A DNA stretch of 15,521 nt from Hansfordia pulvinata (taxonomy: Eukaryota > Ascomycota > Sordariomycetes > Xylariales). A program made the translations under genes and the position numbers. Each line of letters starts with the position of its first letter. Position 1 is the first letter of the stretch. Location of the stretch: the NCBI GenBank assembly GCA_006538405.1, contig BJKQ01000057.1:1-15521 (forward strand), written 5' to 3'. Positions 8,819 through 15,521 of the stretch are shown here, in pieces. The notes beneath the pieces were generated by a model, which was not told the origin of the DNA, made no database searches, and worked only from the letters and a program-made list of their open reading frames with translations.

Positions 8819-8868
8819 GCCTCTTTAATCGTTTAGTCCTTATTCCTTTTCCCCGTACGGTACTTATA

Positions 8869-9389
8869 ACGCATTATTTATTCGAAGAAAATTATAATAA
8901 GCTTCATAAGTATAAGCTTTGAAATATATAATAATAAAATCATTTCTTTAAATCAAGTATTATAATCTTTTTCAAATATTAATTATAAAAACTTTAATAC
9001 TCTTATCATCGTTAACACTCGTTGATTATATAAAGTACTTTTAAACACAGTTTTATAAATATTATAATAATGTTTAATTTTTAAAAAATTATAAAATATG
9101 AAATCTTATCTTTAACTCACTTTTATTATTTTACGTAAGCTTTACTTATTATCATTAAGTAATATAATACGACTTCTTTAATTTATAATAACTTTAATTT
9201 ATTGATTACTTAAAATAATGTTACAGTTTCACCTTATATATTCTTAATTAATCTTAGATTCTGATAAGTTAAAAAATCGTTTTTTTTTTTATAACGCTTT
9301 AATAAAGGACTGTTTACTTTACATACACTTTATTTACTCAATATTTAAAATTAGTTATAAGTTTTTTTCTAGAAAATTTAAGCTATAAT
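8869..9389. other. AT-rich stretch with nothing recognised
   Basis: Beyond the island the sequence returns to A+T-rich DNA. A T run of 11 lies near 9281-9291. No gene or MITE arm is visible. Confidence 0.6.
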
Positions 9390-9652
9390 TAAGGTTAATA
9401 ATAAGTTAACTTTAATTTAATTTATATAAATCCGGATTAACGTGAAATGTATTTATAAAAATTAGGAATTATATAAGTTAATACACGGATTTATTTACTT
9501 ATTTTTAACTCATAAAATAATGAGTATTAAGCTAACATATAAGTAGCTTACGTGAGTTACTTTAAATTAAGAGTTCTATTATATTATATAAGTTTAAGAT
9601 ACTTTAAAATAGGCTTTTATATAGAATAAATTACTTTAAATTATTTGAAAGC
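9390..9652 (-). mobile_element. MITE copy 7, older copy split by copy 8
   Basis: TAAGGTTAATAATAAGTTAAC at 9390-9410 starts a shortened B arm that ends ACACGGATTTA by 9492. AAGCTAACATATAAGTAGCTTACGTGAGTTAC (9530-9561) is a second arm. The end, TTACTTTAAATTATTTGAAAGC, stops at 9652 where copy 8 begins. The arm continues after copy 8 as TAACTCACGGGTAAAAG (10242-10258). Joined, this matches the family pattern TTACTTTAAGTTACTTATAAG then TTAACTCACGGAT. It is therefore a pre-existing copy interrupted by a later one. Confidence 0.6.
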
Positions 9653-10233
9653 CAGGGCTAATAATAAGTTAACTTGAATTTCATTTATATAAATCAGGAT
9701 TCATATAAGTTACTCACCTTACTGATTTAAAGCAACTCACGTGAATATAACTTACTTATAAATCAACTTATAGATTTATAATATTTAAGTTTAATTAGTA
9801 CATTGATTTATTATTAACTTAATCTTAATTAAAATTAATTTTAAGCTATGTAATTATCTTCAATATACTTTATCACTTATTTTAAACTAAATAATTAAAA
9901 CTTTATAATTTATTTTTATTTTATTTATTATTTAAAGATATATTCTTTGAAATACGTCTTTTTCATATCTTTTATACTGCCTTTATACTGCTTTTATACT
10001 GCTTTTATATTTAAAACTGCTTTTTTTAAATTTTAAATCCGTGAATTAACTTATAAATGACTTAAAGTAACACACGTGAATTAATAAGCTGATTTAAAGT
10101 GACTTAGATTCATGTGAACCATTCACTCTACTGATTCAGATTCATATGAATCAGTAAAATCACTGATTCAGAGTAAATCACGTGAGTGACTTTTGAATTA
10201 ACTTATAATTCATGATTCATAATACTAACCTTA
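9653..10233 (-). mobile_element. hAT-like MITE copy 8 (B arm, long middle, A arm), nested in copy 7
   Basis: This 581-bp copy starts with an intact CAGGG (CAGGGCTAATAATAAG) and ends CCTTA for CCCTG. The B arm runs to about 9777. The A arm, reversed, starts AAATCCGTGAATTAAC at 10035 and includes GATTCATATGAATCAGTAAAATC; at about 195 bp it is among the longest. Flanking 8-mers are TTGAAAGC (9645-9652) and TTTAAAGT (10234-10241), six of eight identical. The middle holds an 11-bp tandem repeat. Confidence 0.75.
9970..10010. repeat. 11-bp tandem repeat TTTTATACTGC
   Basis: There are three units (9970-9980, 9981-9991, 9992-10002) plus a partial fourth. One or two units of the same sequence, as AGTATAAAAGC on the other strand, occur in the middles of other MITE copies, for example near 11299-11318. 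This is therefore a local expansion inside the element. Confidence 0.7.
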
Positions 10234-10509
10234 TTTAAAGTTAACTCACGGGTAAAAGTTTTAAAACTTTAAAGAGTTTTAAATAAATTTACTTAAATAA
10301 AAGGGCTAAACACGTACTTATTTATTAAGAATCATTTTAATAAGATGTTAAAGAAATAAATAATAAATAAAATAACTTCAAACAATCTTATTTAAAGTTA
10401 ATATTAAGTATTAAAGCATTTAAGAGCTAATAATATAATTAAAAAACCGTTTTATTAAAATATAAAGCAAAAATTCAATAATCGTATAAATTAAAATTAA
10501 GAAATGTAA

Positions 10510-10590
10510 ACTCGTGAAATAACTCACGAGTGACTTAATGAATTCACTTAAGCTGCTTTAAATTAATTATGTGAGTAATTTAATAAGTAC
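10510..10590. repeat. MITE-family fragment
   Basis: ACTCGTGAAATAACTCACGAGTGAC and TTAAGCTGCTTTAAATTAATTATGTGAGTAATTTA share the arm vocabulary (ACTCACGTGAGT, GCTGATTTAAAGT). No end or full arm can be defined. Confidence 0.4.
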
Positions 10591-11040
10591 AAATAAAAGA
10601 AAAGTAGCTCGCGTAATTTAACTTAAGTTTATCCATTTTAAAGCTTAGCTTTTACTTTATCTCATTCAATCTTAACAGTTTCTTTTAATTTTTAATTATA
10701 ATCTTATAATAAAATTTTTATCACTTTTATAATAGCTCTATAAACAATGAAGCCGAATAAATACTACTTCTTTTATAAACTAAAACCTTCCCTTTCACTT
10801 GTCAATAATCATAATAACTCTTTTATGTAATAGTCTTATCCACCCTTTTATAAAAGACATAAAAGGCAGTGTCGAGTGTATTATTCAAATCTTAATCATA
10901 AGTTAATATATAATTTAAAGTATATAAATACATAGTTTTAAATGTTGAAGATCATTCGTTTTAAAGTACAATATCCTCGTAATAATTCTATTATCTTAAA
11001 GTTTTAACACACTTAAAGGCTTATTAACGTTAAGCTTAAA
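10591..11040. other. AT-rich stretch with nothing firm
   Basis: TTTTATAAAAGACATAAAAGGCAGTG at about 10846-10871 resembles the TATAAAAGGCAGT motif found in MITE middles. Otherwise nothing is recognised. Confidence 0.45.
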
Positions 11041-11126
11041 ATTAAGTTAACTTAAGTTAGCTCACGTGCATTATTAACCCACGTGAATTACTGACGCCCT
11101 TAATTCAGATTTATATAAATTTAGTG
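11041..11126. repeat. B-arm-like fragment abutting copy 9
   Basis: AAGTTAACTTAAGTTAGCTCACGTG, CCCACGTGAATTACTGACGCCC and CAGATTTATATAAATTTAG are arm words in the B-arm style. The CAGGG end is missing. It stops within a few bases of the intact start of copy 9. Confidence 0.45.
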
Positions 11127-11134
11127 CACGTGAC

Positions 11135-11650
11135 CAGGGTTAATATTATGAATCATGAGTTTTAAGTTAATTTATAAGTAACTTACGTGAGTTAACTCAC
11201 ATGAATCTTAAGTGACTTTGAATTAGGCTACTGATTTATATGAGTTACTTTAAGCTACTTATAAGTTAATTCACAGATTAAATAAAAACAATTTCAAGTA
11301 TAAAAGCAGTATAAAAGGTTTGAAAAACGTATTTGCAATAAAATTTTATCTAAATAATAAATAATAATTAAAATCTTTTATAAAAATTTGATTATTAAGT
11401 TTAATGTACGTAATGAAGTAGTTTAAGGATATTTATATAGTTTAAAGCTAATTTAAGTTCAAATTAAGTTAATAATAAACTATTTTATTAATTAAAATTA
11501 AATAACATGAATTTATAAGTTATTTCATAAGTAATTCAAATTCACGTGAGTTACTTTAAGTCAATTCAGTGAGTTACTCACATAAATTTAAATTACACGT
11601 GAATCCGGATTCATATGAATCGAAATCGAGTTAACTTATTATTAACTCTA
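11135..11650 (+). mobile_element. hAT-like MITE copy 9 (A arm, middle, B arm)
   Basis: This 516-bp copy starts with an intact CAGGGTTAATATTATG and ends ATTAACTCTA. The A arm ends TTCACAGATTAAA near 11280. The middle matches that of copy 2 in order and direction: CAAGTATAAAAGC, GAAGTAGTTT, then CTAATTTAAGTTCAAATTAAG. The B arm includes the perfect palindromes TCCGGA and GATTCATATGAATC. Flanks CACGTGAC and ATGATATT do not match, so a duplication is absent; both sides abut other copies. Confidence 0.75.
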
Positions 11651-11655
11651 ATGAT

Positions 11656-11821
11656 ATTAACCTTATATTGTAAATCATGAGTTTAAAGTTAATTTATAAG
11701 TAACTTATATAAATTACTTTAAATCAGCGATTTCATTGATTTATATAAAGTTAAATTATCTTTTATAAGCCGTATATTTTTATAAATAACTTAAGTCATA
11801 TATAAGTTAAGTCACGGATTC
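11656..11821 (+). mobile_element. MITE copy 10, A-arm half only
   Basis: ATTAACCTTATATTGTAAATCATGAG begins within a few bases of the end of copy 9 and aligns with the A-arm start. The arm ends AAGTCACGGATT at 11820, followed by GTGTAAAAGGCAGT (11850-11863), the middle motif. The B arm expected near 12170 is not seen; a fragment with CCCACGTAAATTACTTTACG lies at about 12060-12079. Confidence 0.55.
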
Positions 11822-13630
11822 CAAGTTCGTATATTAATAAATCTCTTAAGTAAAAGACGTGTAAAAGGCAGTCTTTTGGTTAAACCTTATTTAATAATCA
11901 GTATTTTAAAGCCAATCTTAAGTAATAAAACAAAAAAATAATAACACCACTAAGAAGAGTTAATCTACCTTTAAATTAAGCTTAAAATAAAGAAAACTAT
12001 CAGTTTCAAATAAATAATGTAAATCCCCGTATTAAGTTTTAAATTATAAATCATTTAAACCCACGTAAATTACTTTACGTTTCTAAAATAAGTAACCGTT
12101 ATAACATGTACTATTTTAAGAAAAACGAAGTTATTAAGTACGATAAGTGATACTCAGTAAAATATATTATATTGAGTGGAATAAGTTTATTTAAGTTAAA
12201 TGAATTATATTTAATAAAACGAGATAAGCTAAAAGAAACAGATTAAGCTAAATAAAATAAGTTACATTAAATATAATAAGCTTCATTTAATTATAATCTA
12301 TTATATAAATTAAGATTAAGTCTGTTCCCTTTTAAGCCTATCATCTGTTTTCTTTAAAGCTACTTTTTAAATACTTATAGGCTTAAAAGCCTAAGCTTTT
12401 TAATTGAATAATCTGTATCACTTTTTTGAATATTAAACGATTAGTACTTTTAATCTTTATATGAATAATAAAAAAGAACGTTTGTTTTATATAAGTAAAG
12501 GTAACGGAAATAGCTAAATATTACGTCACTAAAATACATGAGTTAAGAAACTTAAAAGTATTTTATTCTTCATAAATCAAGAAATACTTACATTAAATTT
12601 TTAATAATTAAAATTATAAAAAAAGGTAGATTTAATTCACGTGCTTTCAAAAAAGAAAACTTCTTTAAATAAGCTTCGACTTTGTTTCATACGTTTCACG
12701 CTGTACTCCAGGCTTAACTTAAGTATAATTTATAAATCATGTTAGCACCTTTTTTTACATTTAAATTAAATGTATTATATCGTTGTTTTTCTTTTTTCAC
12801 TACTGTAACCGAAGTAATAATATAAGAGTAAGTGATGAACTTAATAATAATAGGTTATTCTTTACTTCTCTTTAAAACTGTTTACTGAGACTGATAATTT
12901 AACCATTAAAAACTTGAAAGTAAGAGTCTAATAAACCTCACGCTTTATAATATAATATCTTGAATTAAGAATTTAAAGTAAGTGAAAGAAAATGCTCTTT
13001 AAATTATTTTACTTACGAAGTATTGAAAGTTCGAGGGAAGTACTAATTTAACATATTAAATCTTACTTATAACAGCCGGTGCCGAGTAATTTATTATATA
13101 GGTTTTAAGAAAGTTAATATAAGAAGAATAATAAAAAACTTACTTTTTTAAGGTATTCTTCGATTTATAAATCTTTAAAAAAGCTTACATTTTAAAAGTA
13201 TATAAGGATTCTCTTAAAACAGTAATGTAAAACCTGCCTTATAAGTTGAAAAACGGCTTAATAAGTATTTTAAACACACTCTTTAAATGTTATATTAAAT
13301 ACTAACTAACATTATTAAAGGGGATATTTTTCTATTTAATAAAATTAATGATTCTCTTAATATTTATTAAAACCGGTTTTTATTTAAAACCGGTATGTGT
13401 TTTAATATAAACAACACTTTTATAAGCTATAAGCGTCGTAGTATAGATTAAAAAGCAGATAAATCAATAATAATAAAACCAATAATAATAATAATAACTT
13501 ATATAAATTACTGGTAAAAAACCCTTGTTTTATTAAAGTTATCAGAAGTGTTATACTGTTCTTTCCTTCGGCTTATCATATAATCAAGTTATCAATTAAC
13601 TTTAAAAGTATATTTTATAATAATAGTAAT
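11822..13630. other. AT-rich stretch, 1.8 kb without genes
   Basis: Nothing codes here. Visible details are an AAAACCGGT direct repeat (13369-13377, 13386-13394) around a perfect AACCGGTT palindrome and an (AAT)n microsatellite at about 13481-13497. A lone TAATTCACGTG sits near 12633-12643. The rest is mutated A+T-rich DNA. Confidence 0.55.
13481..13497. repeat. (AAT)n microsatellite
   Basis: About five and a half AAT units, preceded by a shorter run at 13465-13477. Confidence 0.7.
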
Positions 13631-14175
13631 CAGAGTTGGCATTATAAATCATGAATCATAAGTTAATTTATAAATAACTTAAGTGAATCATTTTAAATCA
13701 ATGATTTTATTAATTCATATGAATCTGAATTAATAAGGTGAGTAACTCACATGAATCTAAGTTACTTTAAGTTACTTATAAATTAACTCACGGATTTATT
13801 AATTTAATTTTAATTAATAAAAATAATTAATTTTAAGCTTATTTTTAACTTAAACGTATTATTTAAACTACGTATAGCTTTTATATTCTTCATTTATTAA
13901 TATAACTTAAGAACGTAATTTTGATTAAACTAATGTTTTATTTTATTTATTATATTAATAATAAATTACTTAGAATTATACTTTATTTATACTTTTTATA
14001 TTTAAATTATGTAACTTTTGAATTTAAAGGTTAGTTCATGAGTAGCGTAAATACATATAAATTCCTTTAAATCAGTCAGGTGAGTAACTTAATGAATCTA
14101 AATTAAAGAGTGAAGTAACTCAAATGAATCCAGATTTATATGAATCGGATTCGAGTTAACTTATTATTAACCTTA
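13631..14175 (+). mobile_element. hAT-like MITE copy 11 with a reversed middle
   Basis: This 545-bp copy starts CAGAGTTGGCATTATAAATC and ends ATTAACCTTA. The left A arm ends CTCACGGATTTA by 13798. The right B arm, reversed, ends CGGATTCGAGTTAACTTATTATTAACC. Flanking 8-mers ATAGTAAT (13623-13630) and ATAATAAC (14176-14183) match at six of eight positions, and both differences are transitions. The middle (13799-14027) reads in the opposite direction to copies 2 and 9. It has AATTTTAAGCTTATTTTTAACTTA, then TTTTATTTTATTTATTAT, then CTTTATTTATACTTTTTATATTTAAA, the order seen in the minus-direction copy 8. Confidence 0.65.
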
Positions 14176-14183
14176 ATAATAAC

Positions 14184-15521
14184 TTTCAAAACATCAGTTA
14201 AGCAAATTCCAGTAGATTATTAACTTAATAAACTTTATTTAAAGGGTACACTTATATATTAATAATAGGTAACTTACTTTTAAATAAAGAATCTTCTTAA
14301 TTAACTTTAATCAAACCCTGATTTGATTCGTTTATACGAGATTTTATAAATTTAATATAACGGATTAAATCGTTTTATTTTTGTTGTTTTATATTGAAAA
14401 TCAAATACTATTAAAGTATGATATCATATAAATAAGAATAATAACGTATACCATTATTTGACTTTTTTTACTGTTTTATCTTCGTATCTTTCCTTAAAAA
14501 GCCGAATGAAAAACTGTTATATTCACCGTTCTCTCGAGTTATACTGTTTAAATAAGTGTAAACAAGTCACCGAGTTACTTTTCAGTTATTAAAATCGATG
14601 TTTAAGTTAAATAATAAGAAAACAGTAACATACCTTGAAAACCTTGAAGGATATAATAATGTTAAAAGGTTAAAACTGTGTTGATAAGACTTTTTATAAG
14701 TATTAAATCCGGTATAAGCGATTTTAATATTATTAAGCTTTTTAACTTATAAATTAAGTTTATTTCGGTACAAATATTATAATAAGCAGGATTTAAGCAT
14801 AAATTACTTTATAATAAAGCTTTTAAAACTTTTATAAATAAGAAAAAGCTTTTAATTATATTAATATAAGGGTTTAATTTATTATTTATAATATTAAACT
14901 TATTAATAAATTAAATGTTAAGGATTTTCCGGAAGTTATATTAATTAAACACCGGTATATCTCAGTAGGGCTTTAAATCAATTTTAAAGTTATCAAGTCA
15001 TTAATTAAAGAACTTCCGCCTTTAAATGGCTTAAGAAAATATTTAACGATTGTCAATCATCAGTATTGAAAAAAAGTTATCCTCGATTAAAAACAATGAT
15101 ACTTTTAAGTAAAATTTGTCTTCGTAACTCTTTATAATAAGTATTTACTTTAGAAATGTTTTCGGTTCGTTTAATTAACAACGTTACCCGTAACTATATT
15201 AACTTCGTTCTTTTTTAACGTAAACTTAGTAATTATATATAATAAAAAGTTTTAAATTACTTTCTTTTTTTAATTTTTCTGTTGTTTATTATAATTAGAA
15301 TTAAGATGCTTATTATCGTAGAATAAGGTATGATTCAAAAAGCGGAACTCTGAAACTATATTAACTGCTTTATATTTACACTTATTAAAGTTTACTTATT
15401 AAAGTAAGAAATAAATGAATAAATAAAATAATAAATAAGGTAATAAACAAAGTAAAATATTAGATAAATCAGTTAAGATAAAGTGATAAATAAGATAATA
15501 AATAAGGTTATAAATAAAAGT
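14184..15521. other. AT-rich stretch with nothing recognised
   Basis: No gene or MITE arm is visible. At the right edge (about 15412-15521) the given strand is purine-biased and weakly tandem: ATAATAAATAAGGT at 15428-15441 recurs at 15495-15508 with variants between. This may be the beginning of a longer simple repeat outside the window. Confidence 0.5.

Larger units (their letters stand above)
8257..8868. other. G+C-richer island with repeat units and a Pol III-like unit
   Basis: About 600 bp of nearly normal composition is embedded in A+T-rich DNA, with sharp transitions near 8255 and 8870. It begins TGCAGGGTGGCCAC and ends near CCCCGTACGG. It contains a strong inverted repeat, a GC hairpin, a tRNA-like box A/box B unit and a third copy of the repeat. 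Escape from RIP can be explained by low copy number or short repeat length. The CAGGG start also fits a hAT-type end, but a matching far end is not obvious. Confidence 0.6.
1..15521. other. AT-rich, gene-free, RIP-like isochore
   Basis: Nearly the whole window is A and T with abundant TpA. No reading frame exceeds about 82 codons on either strand, and I see no convincing exon structure. Copies of the same repeat differ mostly by C/T and G/A transitions; for example the repeat core CACGTG also appears as CATGTG, CATATG and TATATA. In filamentous ascomycetes this pattern is the known result of repeat-induced point mutation, which targets duplicated DNA and favours CpA. The fungal assignment is inference. 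A mitochondrial or apicoplast-type origin is less likely because no rRNA, tRNA set or respiratory genes are visible in 15.5 kb. Confidence 0.8.

Noticed and set aside
43..14175. CRISPR-like array or satellite because of the many repeated ACTCACGTGAGT words
   Set aside because: Spacing is irregular, both orientations occur, and the words fall into discrete elements about 500 bp long with defined ends, not regular repeat-spacer units.
1..15521. Mitochondrial or apicoplast genome
   Set aside because: The A+T level would fit, but there are no rRNA, tRNA clusters, respiratory genes or long reading frames. Transition-biased differences between dispersed repeat copies point to RIP in a nuclear genome.

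Overview
This window looks like part of a gene-free, extremely AT-rich block of a filamentous ascomycete genome, of the kind produced by repeat-induced point mutation (RIP). The supporting signs are heavy TpA, sparse CpA/TpG except inside repeat cores, no open reading frame longer than about 82 codons on either strand, and repeat copies that differ mainly by C-to-T and G-to-A transitions. The species cannot be named from this sequence. I find no protein-coding gene.

The main content is a dispersed family of short non-autonomous DNA elements of about 440-580 bp. I found it by comparing parts of the window with each other. Each full copy starts CAGGGTTAAT and ends with the reverse complement or a mutated form of it. 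It carries two long, partly palindromic arms ('A' and 'B', about 110-200 bp each) around an AT-rich middle of roughly 170-260 bp. Both arms are built from the words GTTAACTTATAAGTAACT, ACTCACGTGAGT and CTCACGGATTT. I call A-middle-B on the given strand '+' and B-middle-A '-'. Near-complete copies lie at 43-561 (-), 1869-2399 (+), 4362-4891 (-), 5478-5919 (-), 9653-10233 (-), 11135-11650 (+) and 13631-14175 (rearranged). Four of them have recognisable 8-bp flanking duplications with one or two mismatches. The CAGGG ends and 8-bp duplications suggest hAT-type MITEs. Half copies and fragments lie at 5082-5477, 7076-7270, 9390-9652, 11041-11126 and 11656-11821, with weaker ones elsewhere. At least one copy sits inside an older one.

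Two islands are richer in G+C. Island 1 (2998-3581) is a different 584-bp element with 41-bp terminal inverted repeats and several internal hairpins. Island 2 (about 8257-8868) contains a strong 90-bp inverted repeat built from AACGATTTCAG units, a third copy of that repeat 430 bp away, a separate GC hairpin, and a minus-strand RNA polymerase III-like unit. That unit has exact box A and box B matches, an upstream TATA and downstream T-runs, but does not fold as a normal tRNA. It may be a tRNA-derived SINE, a pseudo-tRNA or a small RNA gene, and it is the part of the window most worth following up.

Everything else (562-1860, 2408-2997, 3906-4361, 5934-7075, 7271-8256, 8869-9389, 10591-11040, 11822-13630, 14184-15521) is mutated AT-rich DNA in which I recognise no gene and only faint repeat remnants.
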